Positions 34,027 to 45,009 of a stretch of 64,000 nucleotides of DNA are shown here, piece after piece. This stretch comes from Cloeon dipterum (taxonomy: Eukaryota > Arthropoda > Insecta > Ephemeroptera > Baetidae). The stretch is from NCBI RefSeq assembly GCF_949628265.1, contig NC_088786.1, positions 41,623,681 through 41,687,680 on the forward strand, given 5' to 3'. A program made the position numbers and the translations under genes. How positions within the stretch are numbered: the first letter of the stretch is position 1; every line of letters begins with the position of its first letter. The notes under the pieces are model-generated. The model ran no database searches, was not told where the DNA came from, and saw only the letters and a list, made by a program, of their open reading frames with translations.

Positions 34027-34850
34027 CTTTTACGGCGGCTCCTAGCAGCTGTTGCCTCTTTTACGGCAGCGACCGACGACGCGGCCCCCCAGCGAGCATC
34101 GCCGAACCCATTCGAAAAGCAGAGGACGCAGCTTGTGAAGGATTTTACTCGTACATACTTTCGCCATCGTGATCACTTCCGGACCCTCGGCTCGGCATCG
34201 CGTCACAGCGCTCCCCTGTCGTGGAATGCACGCCGCTCTCCCTCCCTTCCTGTGGGGTGGCATTCAGAACGGGTGTACTCTGCTCTGAAGAAGAATTATA
34301 ATAATGTATTATATTGTAAACCAGAATATATGTGTATAAGGGACAAATCGAGTGGGGAGTACGTGCAATGTGCAACAGAATCTGTTTCAAACCAACGGAA
34401 ATTCGTGATAGAAAATCATCGGCAACAGCTTCGAGCGTGCACGCGTAATTCTAAATATCTGCCAGAATAATCAGGGATGTTAAATAAAATTTTATTTAAT
34501 AAATATGATGTGATAAGAACTTTTATTTCATTTAATGTGTGAGAGAAGTAGTCTCTAATAATTATGCGTAAGAATTTAAAGATATTCCCCAAGAATTCTT
34601 CAAACAAAATTGGCGGCAAGGGGCATTTTTCACAGTTGTACGCAAAGAATTCGTTTAAAAAATCTGACAATAAACTCACAGTCCGTTCCAATCCCATTTT
34701 CAAATGACGGGAGTTTTTGAGTGTGAATTTAAGTCAAAACCACCATGTTTTCGGGCCGATAAAACCGAAGAATTGGCCGAATTCGGCTCTCGCATGAGCG
34801 AGGCAATGCGCGCTGGTGGGCCACAAGGCGTGCGGCGGTTGGTAGGCCTG

Positions 34851-34860
34851 TTGGCGCCAA
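34851..34860. promoter_or_regulatory. Palindromic E2F-like site TTGGCGCCAA
   Basis: A symmetric GGCGCC core with flanking TT/AA resembles overlapping E2F half sites. It lies about 30 bases from an inverted CCAAT box (ATTGG) near the presumed transcription start of the E2F gene. Confidence 0.35.
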
Positions 34861-35638
34861 GCGTCTCCGCTAATCGGTGCGGCGCGCTGTGATTGGTCGG
34901 CAGGGAGAGCGAACGGCCGGCCAGAGCGAGAAACACTCATTTACAAAGACGGACCGAGGCACAAGCAGCAACGAGCAGAGCAAGCGGCCGCTACCAACCG
35001 TACGTTGACTGCGAGTGACGCTTTTGCAGCCCGAATCCGAGGGCCCGCGCCGAGCCCCCGGCCCCCGCACGCAGTCCGGCCCCGACGCGGGCCCGCCGCA
35101 TTCGCGCAGCTCGCACGCCGAACCGCCCGGCGGCCCCGGCCGCCGAACGAACGCGACCCGCGGCGGCCATTACGAGCACCCGCCACCGCCGTAGCCGCCT
35201 TCGCCGGACGTTGTTGCCGCTCGCATCGACGCCCCGCACCCTCGGAGGGTCGCGCAAGCCCCGGCCGCCGTAGCACGCCACCCCCCGCCGCCTCCTCCAG
35301 CCGCCAGGTGAGTCCTGAGTTCGATTCGGGCGCGAGCAGCCGCAAGCGTGGCTGCCGCCCGCCAAATCGTGATCGAAGATGGCGCGTTCCGACCCCCAGG
35401 GCCCACGTCAGGCCCCCTCAGACCCCGCGGGCCGTCCGGATGGGCTCGAATAGGGAAAGAATTCTGTCGATGCTTCCGAGTTCTCGGATGCACTGGCCGA
35501 ATTCTGTCATTCGACCAATCGGGAGTATCTACTTATATGTTGAGGTGATCTCAAATGTGGACCACCCGGTTCTACCCTGTTGTCAGGGATGCCCTTGAAG
35601 GCGGGAAGCTAGCATCGGAAGAGAGCGAGTCGAGGGAG

Positions 35639-38600
35639 ATGCCGCGCGTGAGCCAAGCCCCGGGCCACAGTGCGCCGGCCGCCGAGCCCGGGGCCTCGAC
35701 GTCGGCGACCACGACGTACCTGCCGAGTCCGTCGTACATGCTCGACCACGAGTACAGCCAGACGCCGCAGAACCAGATGCTGAAGCCCCGCAGCGCCACG
35801 GCGGCGCCGCCGCTGCGTCAGGACGCCCGCCCCGTCGTCGACATCGAGGTACGCAGCCGTAAATCGTAGCCAGAAACCGCACGCTTGCACTTCTTGCCGG
35901 GTGAAATTTCCGTAAATTTGATTGGTGAATGGTTTATTCATTGGATTGTGATTCGACCAATTGTAATTCGACCGAATTTCAGCCGACGAGAGGTGCAACA
36001 GCTTCGCACTCAGTAGATTTAGATTTTAGGCTTGCTTCGTTTGCTGTGCGTTTGAATCGTTAACAAATTTCTTCCTGGTCGCTTAATAGCCTAAGACAAT
36101 TGTGTCACAGCAAGTGAAACGCCGGCTCAACCTCGAGGGCACGCCCCCCTCCTCATCCCCCGATTCGGGCTTCAAGGCGCCCAAGGCGAAGAAGCCTCGC
36201 ACTTCGGCCGCCAGCACTTCCTCCACGCCCAGCCCCAAACGTGAGTCATTTCTTTTGGACAAATGGGAATTTATGCGTTGAGATAATCAAAAAAATGACT
36301 GGAATCCAACCCGAGAAGGCAGCGCCACAGCGGCAGCCAGCGTAACTAAATTGCTCGATAGTTTCTCAAGCGGCCGTGGCGCTGCAGCCTGGATCTGGCT
36401 GTAGTGCCTGTGAGCCAATCGGAGAGCACTTTCTGATTGGCTCGGACCAAGACGGGCTGAGAACCGAGAAGGCAGCGCCACAGCGGCAGCCAGCGTAACT
36501 AAATAGCATGCTCGATCTGGTCGTGAGCCAATCAGAGAGCTTCCGGGTTCCGGGTGCAAACGTGGCGCTTTCTGATTGGAACTTCCGGTTTTCAGGAAAT
36601 TCATTCGTCAGTAGTTGTTGCCTTTTCTAGAAATAAAAACCGGCAAGGCATGATTCTCTACTAACAAAAATCCTTTTAACAATATATATATACAATAATT
36701 TTTATTTCAGCGCCATTTGCTTTAAAACCATGTTTTTTTCTCCCGTGTTTTTTCGCAGCGGCGCGGGCGGAAAAGACGCGTTACGACACGTCGTTGGGCC
36801 TGCTGACCAAGAAATTCCTGAACCTGCTGCAGACGTCCCCGGACGGCGTGATCGACCTGAATAAGGCGTCGGAGCACCTGAGCGTGCAGAAGCGGCGCAT
36901 CTACGACATCACCAATGTCCTGGAGGGGATCGGCATCTTGGAGAAAAAGTCGAAAAACAACATCCAGTGGAAGGGCGGGTGCGAAGGCGCGCCAGACGGT
37001 CCTTCGGCCGCGTCGCAGCTCCAGTCGGAGCTGATCGGTCTCGAGCAAGACGAGCTCAACCTCGACTCGCTGATCGAGAAGGCAAAGACGGAGCTGCTGG
37101 TTCTCTCGGAGGACACGCGGCTCGCCTACGTCACCTACCAGGACCTGAGGAACCTGGCCGGCCTCCAGCAGCAGACCGTGCTTGCTATAAAGGCCCCGCC
37201 AGAGGCTGAGCTCAACGTTCCTGAGGTATCTCACAATTTTTTTTATGAAAAAAAAAATGTTAGGACGCAAAGCACAATATAGAGAGTTGGTCACGAAAGT
37301 CCTAAAGTCAAAAGACAATAATACACCTTTATCCAATATAATACATCTTGCATCTCTGGCTGCGTGCAGAGGCAAGAAAGAACGGAGAACTAAGGAGAGT
37401 AAAGGCTTACTCTCCTTTGAATTCACGAGAGTAGGGTCTAAGGACAGCAATCTCCTTAGTACGTTCCTGGTGGCCGCAAAATTTGCGCAGCTTTCAACAA
37501 CCAAACGCAAGCAAAAGGGCAAAAAGTGAAACAATGACAATTTGGTAAATGTTGAGAAGTTGCGCAATTTTAACGCTGCCTGGACACGGCACTAAATCTC
37601 TAGTCCGGGCGGAAAAGCAAAGAAAGGTAATCTCTTAAAAAAAATTGAAAAAAAATGGAAAAAAATGTGTTTTGATTTAATTTTGGGCTTCGGTCAGGAC
37701 TGATTTCGCCAGAAGGCGAAGTTGCCCGAGGACGTGGCCCTTACGTTGAGTAACCTATATTCCCCCCCCCCCCCCCATTGGTTAATCGTAAGTTTGTAAG
37801 TAGACCTCGGCGCGGTGTGAAAAAATAATTGGAACCTAAATAGTGGTTTTTCCTCTAAATTCGCTAAAAAACTCAACTTAAAATCTAGCATCATTTTAAA
37901 GTGGAGGTTATAAAAGATCACCTAAATTAAAATATTTAGATTTTCCGTAAACCTCAGCCGAGGAAGCAGGAAACGCTAAAAGGTGTAATTCCTGAATTGC
38001 AAATTAAAACCAAGTCGTATTACAATGAGCAAAATGAATTTGGATTCAGACGGGAAATCCGAACTGATGAAAGAAAACTTTTCTGAAGTAATTAATTCCT
38101 CTGCAATGTCTTTAATTATTTAGAAAAAGTCGAGAAGTGAATAGCAGATTAGTTCAACGAGAAGAGAATTTGATTCTAATTATTTTATCACTTTTCGTCG
38201 TAATGTTTGCAATTTAGTTAGCGTTTTTACGTGGAACCACTCGCCGCGAGCGCCACTTTGGTCAGCAAACTGCCGACTTTCAACCAGAGCGTCCATCGTG
38301 CCAGCATGTTTTCGGGAATAATCGCATTCGGAGCAGTTGTTACATTAGTCTCTTAATTTTGTAAATCAGTTCCAGGCGAATTCATGAATTCATCGACGTT
38401 CAAATTTCTAGGTGACACTTGATATTAAACCAACTAGGAGAAATCATTCCACGTTTGAAGCTCAGGTACGGAAAACGCTAAAACTCGAATTTTTCCGGGA
38501 TAAGTATTTTATGCTGCATAAATAACTCATGAATATTTATTTTAAATTTAACGCTTTACATCCAAATTTTTGTAAAATAAGTTTTATTCAGTTGCGTAGT

Positions 38601-41600
38601 AAATTCCTCTTATTTATGTAAAAAAAACAGTTCGCAAAAACTCGTGTGCGTTTTTTCTGCCATCACGGCGATTTTTTCAGAAACGCATTCATTTTTGTTG
38701 AAAAAAAAATTTCTCATGACGGAGACCATAAAAAGGGATTTTTACAAACAGTAAAAATGCCACTTGCTCCATCAATAGACCGAACACGCGAACAATAATC
38801 GTTATTTACCACAATTTCGGACTTTTCTTGGCGCGTGAATTCGGAAAATTGCGATTCCTCAGAACGTCCTGTTTTTGAACTGTTTTTTTCTTTGCGCCTA
38901 AAACCAACGGTTTAAAAAAAATCTAAAGGACAAGAAGAAATATTTATCTAGTCGCGTAGTAAATTCCTCGTATAAATCAATAAAATACAGGGTACACAAA
39001 AACCCGCATTTTTCCGGAAAAAATAATTGCAATAATTTTTGGCGGCTTTAATTTAAACGCTTTCTCTCTATTTTTTATGTAAAACGATATTTAATTTAGT
39101 CGCTTAGTAAATTTCACATGAAAATCCATTAAAAAAAACGGTTCGCGAACACATGGCTGCGTTTTTTCTGCAATTTTGCGCATTTTTCAGAAACGCATGC
39201 ATTTTTGTTGAAAATGAAAAACTCTCATGACGGAGACCATAAAAAGGGATTTTTACAAATCAATAAAAATGCCAGTGGCTCCAACAACAGACTGAAAACT
39301 CGTACAAAAATTGTAATTTTCCAAAATTCTCTAATATTTTTGGCGCTAAATGCGGATAAACACTAAACAAAACTTGATTTTCGGTGATTTTTGAGATTAT
39401 AAATAGAAAACGCTTCCATTCCCGAACTTCAAACATGGAATTTCCCCATCTATGTCAACAATTTAAAATATATAAATCAAGTGGCACGTAAAAAAATTCC
39501 CATCAAATGTCTGAAGGAAAATAAGAATTTATTTAATTAGAATTGCACCTTGTTACATACTGGATTTTGAGACATTTGCATTCAAATTTCAATTTCAAAT
39601 TTTCCTTTTTCACGAAGTCGGAATATTTACAAAAACACACGTAAAAATACTCGTTTAAGTCACAAAAATTGTAATAATGGAGTGACGAGCTCTCCGAGAT
39701 TTCCCGTGAAATTTTTATCCGAACAATGGCGACGGACGCTGTTAATTTCATCGTGGCCATGCGTTTCGCACAGAGGTCTACTAATTGCAAACACCGACCT
39801 TTTTTTCAGCGGGGTCCATATGTGCGATAAAATCGGTTCGCACTGCGCAGATCCAAAATGGCGTCTGAAAGTGTCGTGGTAGAGTCTAAAGTTTATTTTT
39901 GCGACCTAAAGACACAATTAATACGAGTAAAGTAAACATTACGTCACGATATTGACGAAATCTTGCTTCTTTTCGCGCATTTTCACGTGACCGATTTTCT
40001 CGCGCCATTTTTCATCTGCGCGTGCTGCATTTTTAGGCATTTATCTGAAGCAAAATAAAAGTTTGACGTTGATTTTGCTCTGGACAGGGCCCTCTGCAAA
40101 TGTACCTGCGGTCGGAGACTGGCGAAATCGAAGTGTTCTTACTGCCAGACGAGGAGAGCGAGCAGAAAATGGCGCCCGAGAAGCTGGAGTCGCCGACGGC
40201 TGCCCAAATGCCTCCGGGGCCCATGCTGTCCGACATGGGCAACGACTCAGGTAGCCGCGCCTCGACCTGACCTTTCCCCTGCATGCCTTGAACCTTTCTC
40301 AGTGTTTGCGCTTGCGTGTCGTTTGGTTATTTCTTTTTTGCAATAAAGTGATCGCCAGGTCTCAGGTTGGTTTCGCTTTATTGCTTTCTCGCCTGCCCTG
40401 GCCCAGGCCCTGGCCGTGGCCCTGGAGGAACGCAGAGAAGAGGAGCGACCCTGAGAAGGAGCGGCTGGCGCGGTGCTAGTCTTGTGGCTGTGACCGTGCC
40501 GATTTGCCGGGCCACATCACAGTCAGAAGGCTAGACACGGCGCGCAGCCAATGTCCATCCACCCTGCAGCCTCGACTGTCCAACCGTCCGTCCGTCCGCC
40601 AGAGCCTTTTGGCTGTGACCCTGTGTCCCGTTTCGCCTCACATCACAGTCAGAAGGCTTTGGCGGCGCCGACCAACCTCACCAGCTGCCGTCGCTTCTGC
40701 TTTCCTCCGCTTTTCGCTGAATATTTTTAAAAAAAATTAAATTAAATCGTCCAGGGAGCATAACATAGACAAGTAACTTTTTTTAAATTGGTTTTTGCTG
40801 CTTTTTTGGCCTGGAAAGTAAATTAATAGTCAAATTATGCTTTAAATATTTTTTTAAAAATCACGTTTAATTTAAAAATTTGTTTTTTACCTTGGTTGGA
40901 TTTCTATATTCAAAATTACGAGTTCCTTCCGTTTAGGTGTGCAATAGAATTGTTTACAACAATTTGTTTTTCTCAATTTTCTCATTGCTGCGTCTTTTAA
41001 AAAAATATTTCCATTATTTTTATTCCTCTTCAAATATTGGGGCAATTATGATGCAATTTCCGCTCCATTATACAATTTTTATTAATATTATTCGTTATAA
41101 AAACAATTTCATCATGCTTGGGAAACTCTTTTGTAATGTTTCGAAACCATAATTGACTAACAAAAATCATGGCCAGCGCTCAATATTGACAGAATTTTCC
41201 AATTTGTAAAAATTTGATAACCGTTTTATAATTTCCGCGAACTGGACGATTTATTTCTTCTGATTTGGAATTTTAGCGATCGATTTCTCTCTCATCTTTG
41301 CTTCAAAGGAAACTATTGTTAAAATTCGATTTTTAGGTTTTGGCGAAATCAGGGAAATCGTTATTGGAGACTTTCAATTTTTCTGATTTTTCCGAGTGTC
41401 ATAAACGCTATCGCAAATTCGTGAATGTCTCGAGACTGAAAAACAGGGTTGAAAAAATAAGTTTCTTGCAGTTAATGGTTTATTTTCAATATTTTCTCAT
41501 TTTTAACCCAAGACCTCGACGTGAATAATTGTTAGAGAAATATTTTGATAAATTGTGAGAATTTAAAGAAAATTTCGACAACCCTGGCCGCAAATTTTAG

Positions 41601-43484
41601 ATTTTTTCTGCGGAAAAATGCAAAAGAATCATATTCTTCGTAAGAATTTGTTAAAACCGTTTGGCAGGTAAATAATGCAACCCTGTCAAAAAGATTATAA
41701 TTAATTACTAATTTTGCATGCTGAAATTAACATGACGCCAGGGGTTGAATTTAATGCAGTCTTTTCTGGCGTCGGGTAAGACTCGTAGTAGACTATCTGC
41801 GTCAACACAATCGTAATTCTAGATTTTCACTAAAAATGGACACCGATTTATTCCAATATTAACCCCGCGTGTGTCGAAAATTGTTCTTTTCCATCCTAAA
41901 AAATTTCTATACGCTCAAAATCACTTGAAACAACATTGTTCTCTACGCCTATGAGATAATTTAAGATAATCTATTCCAAATTTTCAATAATTAAAATTTT
42001 TTAAATATTTAAAACTAAATTGGGCAAATTTAAAAGTTGTCGGCCATCTAATTAATCATCTTTAGACACCAAAATTAACAAAATTAAGGTTAAGGCTTCA
42101 TTTAAACTCAAGACATTCACGATTTTGCCAACCCTGACGGCTCGTTTCAACAAATTTAGCACTGTATTACCGGGAAAACCGCGTATCTAGATTTTTGTGA
42201 CACCCAGGGTTCGCGAAAACCCCACATATTTCTGGGAAAAAAACCCACCACAATGCCAAACCTGTTTGCTTGAATTTTGCGCATTTTTTCCAGCTGGTTT
42301 TTTGCGCCAAAAACCAGTAGTGCATTTCCTCGCGCTGCTAAATTGGCGAACCCTAATTTCCAAAAATTCAAAATATTATTGCGTTAGCTTAAAAGATGTC
42401 GGCCATTTTAATCGGCATCGTTTGGCACGAAAATTAAGGTTCTAGCTTTATTTAAACTCGAGATATTCACGATTTTGCAGCCTCTGACAGAACTCTTTTC
42501 ATAAATTCGGATTTTCCGGTGAAACACTTCGACTTTTCCAGCGAATTCGAGTTTTAATGACACCCAGCGCTCGCTAAAACCCGCATTTTGCGCATTTTTT
42601 ATTGCAGATTGATGACCGAAAAATGGTATTTGTACAAAATCAGTTCAAAAGCACGAAAATTTTAATTTCATTATCGTAATTTTCCAAAATTTTGGCCTCT
42701 TTGGCGCTAAATGTGACCGTTTTTGGGTTAAATTCGTAAATTTCCTGGTTAATTTTTTGCAAAACTGGTTAAAACCCCCGAAAACGCTCTAAAAACTGAC
42801 GTAAAAATTAGAAACGCAGTTTTGCCTTATTTATTATCCGAATTTTGCGCAGTTTTTATTGCAGATTGATGACAGAAAAAATGAATTTTTACAAAATCCG
42901 TATTAAAGACCGAATATTTTTATTTATGTATCGTAATTTTCCAAAATTTATTGCTTTTTTGGCGCAAAATGTGAACTCTTGGGAGCTACATTCGTAAATT
43001 TCTTGGTTAAAACCCCAAAAACACTCAAAAAATCAGAGAAAAAACAGACGTAATAATAAAACCTCACCTGGAAAGACGCTAATTACAACAAAAAAATTGA
43101 AAATTGCCAAAATCTTTGATTCGAAAAATAAAGAGTTTCGTCTTGACAGCTCGGAAACCAATTTCCAAGAGACATTTTCCTGCGAAATCCGCTAATTATT
43201 TTATTTTGAATGGCCTTTCTCATTTTCTTTGGCCTTGCTATTTCCTGTCTTCCTGCATGCCTGAACCTGAATAAAATAAATGGTAGAATTGAAAAAATTT
43301 GGCGTGTTGTTGTTGGTGCTAACCTGTGGTGGCTTTTGCAGACATGTTGGAGCCGTCGATGCTGTCTTCGATGGCGAACCACGACCTGTTCATACCGTTC
43401 GAGCTGCCGGTGGGCAGTCCCGACTACTGCTTCAGCATGGACCACAACGAGGGTCTGTCGGACCTCTTCGACTTCCACCTCTAG
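35639..43484 (+). CDS. E2F transcription factor, activator (E2F1-3) type
   Basis: Five coding exons: 35639-35848, 36111-36240, 36759-37225, 40088-40250 and 43342-43484; 370 residues. A Ser/Pro-rich N-terminus is followed by a basic, cyclin-A-binding-like segment ([12 protein letters not shown]). Next comes the winged-helix DNA-binding domain (residues about 118-187), with the invariant RRIYD at 159-163 and [19 protein letters not shown] leucine-zipper-like coiled coil and marked box follow (LGVYxL-like dimerisation region ending in [18 protein letters not shown]). The C-terminus [20 protein letters not shown] is the Rb-binding/transactivation motif, which marks an activator E2F. With DP it controls S-phase genes. 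The start is placed at the first ATG after the acceptor that keeps the frame; the frame stays open upstream of it. Introns 3 and 4 are about 3 kb each and full of repeats. Confidence 0.92.
36311..36510. repeat. Direct and inverted repeats in an E2F intron
   Basis: A block reading GAGAAGGCAGCGCCACAGCG, then GCAGCCAGCGTAACTAAAT, occurs at 36312-36353 and again from about 36464. Around and between the copies, GTGAGCCAAT and GATTGGCTC form inverted pairs. The unit is GC-richer than the rest of the intron and looks like a short mobile or tandem repeat. Confidence 0.6.
38590..39300. repeat. Diverged tandem repeat in the large E2F intron
   Basis: Two blocks about 500 bases apart (38,630-38,775 and 39,140-39,290) share TCATGACGGAGACCATAAAA followed by GGGATTTTTACAAA. 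A shorter motif (GTCGC-TAGTAAATT) occurs three times, near 38,596, 38,952 and 39,100. The unit is non-coding and seems to be an old tandem array. Confidence 0.65.
40474..40658. repeat. Two tandem hairpin units in E2F intron 4
   Basis: Each unit pairs GGCTGTGA on the left with TCACAGTCAGAAGGCT on the right, giving a stem of about 16 bases with a loop of about 25. The units (about 40,474-40,534 and 40,603-40,658) are around 120 bases apart. They could be small foldback elements or structured intronic RNA. Confidence 0.6.
41990..42980. repeat. Diverged repeat units in E2F intron 4
   Basis: Paired blocks recur: TGTCGGCCAT with TTTAAACTC and ATTCACGATTTTGC at about 42,040-42,130 and 42,397-42,480; GATTGATGAC with TATCGTAATTTTCCAAAAT at about 42,606-42,700 and 42,864-42,960. 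The GCGCATTTTT and AAAACC motifs also recur near 4600-5000. These look like remnants of a dispersed repeat family. Confidence 0.55.
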
Positions 43485-45009
43485 CCACGCCCTCAATTGT
43501 ACAAAGTGTGCGTGCGGCGGGGCAGGCCGGAAGGCGGGCGGTGCCATGGCTCTCGGGCGGAGGGAGGCCTTTGCAAAAGGCCTTTTTTAAACTGGACGAG
43601 TGTTCGGCTCGCGTCTCTTGTTTTCGTCTATGTTTTACGTCTTGACTAAGGGGTTTGCTCTTGGGTTTTAACAGTTCAACTATAGCTCTTGCGTACATGT
43701 AAGTGCCTGAGACTCGCGGACAAGAAAGAAATTAAGAAAGCAGCACCAGACCGCTGCCTAAACTAAATTAAAAAGAAACAAAAAAAAATCGGAAAGAGTC
43801 GCGTTGGCAGTCGATCGCCAAGTACAATTTACACAAATACATAATATATTAATCGTTTTTTAGTTTGTTGCTTGTACAGACTGATTGTTTTCATCTTTTT
43901 TAACTCGCCGGCTAATTTTACGTTGATTTCCTTCCTCTCAAAAATTAAATTAAAAAAAAGAAAATCTGATTGGCGCCTACAAATTAAAACCGACATATCA
44001 AATGGCAATACTTCAACAAACTGATTCTCTTCATTTTTGCCGAGCCGATCAGATCTCCCGTGGATGAATGAATGATTGCATTATTCTACTTCTTATGAAT
44101 TTAGGGGACACACTTATATAAGAGCGAACCGAGTGCCAGTGAACAGAACAGAACAGAAAAGAAACGAGGTGTGCAAGCGACAAGTCTATTAATTATTATT
44201 TTCATTTCAATTGGCGTCTTGACGTGTAGCAAAGTTAGTCTAGGATTAGGAAGTGAGTGCACCGACGTGACCCACAACTCATTTGACAAATTCGATGAAG
44301 AAAACAAACACACACACTAACAAAAGTAAGCATCGCGTTCCATTTAAAAAATGAATAAAATAAATAAATGAAGAGTGACAGACAGTCTCACTTGCGAATT
44401 AAAAAATCCCTGCACCAATGCAGAAATGAACAAAATGGTGGTTTTATTTCTATTCCGACGTCCTAGGCGAGAATTCTCTATTCAAAATGGCACAACTTTC
44501 GCAACAGAAGAGGAGGAACCGCCACCGACAGCTCGCTGCACCAAGTCGCGGCGCATGCGTACATCCCTGGAGGGGCACTACCAACCTTGAAATTCAGTTT
44601 GTCCGAAATTCTTCGCGCTGGATGTTCTTCATTTCGCTGGAAATGACGTTGTTTAAACAAATTTAGGTGCCTAAATTTTTAAAATCGCTTTAAAATAAAT
44701 TTCCATGCATGTGATGCGAGTAATCAAGCGCTTGTTTAAATTTGTCAGGTTGGCACAGTTGAATCTCCGTTTTAACAGCATACAAGAACGGCCGCCATCT
44801 TGCAAATCTCCCGCGAATTTTTCCCAAGCTCCCCTCTGCATTTACGTCACACCAAGATGGCGGCTGTTTCTCATCTCAAAATTCTTCCACTTTCACGTCA
44901 GTTGTTTACAGTTTACGTGCTGCCTTACAGGAATTCTGTCGTTATTCTGATCTCGAATCGCTTGAAAAAGATGAGAATCTTCATCTAAAGCGTAAATTCA
45001 GCAGTGATC
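43485..45009. other. E2F 3' untranslated region and spacer before TFIIF beta
   Basis: AT-rich sequence with ATGAATAAAATAAATAAATG at 44,350-44,369 is a likely polyadenylation site for the E2F transcript, giving a 3' UTR of about 0.9 kb. From 44,400 to 45,009 is spacer and the promoter region of the next gene; no separate gene is supported. Confidence 0.5.

Larger units (their letters stand above)
33756..35586 (+). promoter_or_regulatory. E2F upstream region, CpG-rich, with non-coding first exon
   Basis: The stretch is GC- and CpG-rich, most strongly from 34,780 to 35,300. A donor (CCAG then GTGAGT) at 35306 and an acceptor at about 35586 bound the intron before the first coding exon, so 5' untranslated sequence probably ends at 35306. 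Sites of E2F type and inverted CCAAT (GATTGG near 34,891) occur upstream. Long open frames on both strands in this part reflect GC content, not genes. Confidence 0.5.

Noticed and set aside
34941-35598. Several long frames on both strands upstream of E2F
   Set aside because: CpG-rich DNA without stops; low-complexity Arg/Ala/Gly translations and a clear non-coding first-exon donor at 35306.
36722-37567. 281-codon minus-strand frame opposite E2F exon 3 (DNA-binding domain)
   Set aside because: It is the antisense shadow of a GC-rich conserved exon; the plus strand encodes the RRIYD winged helix.
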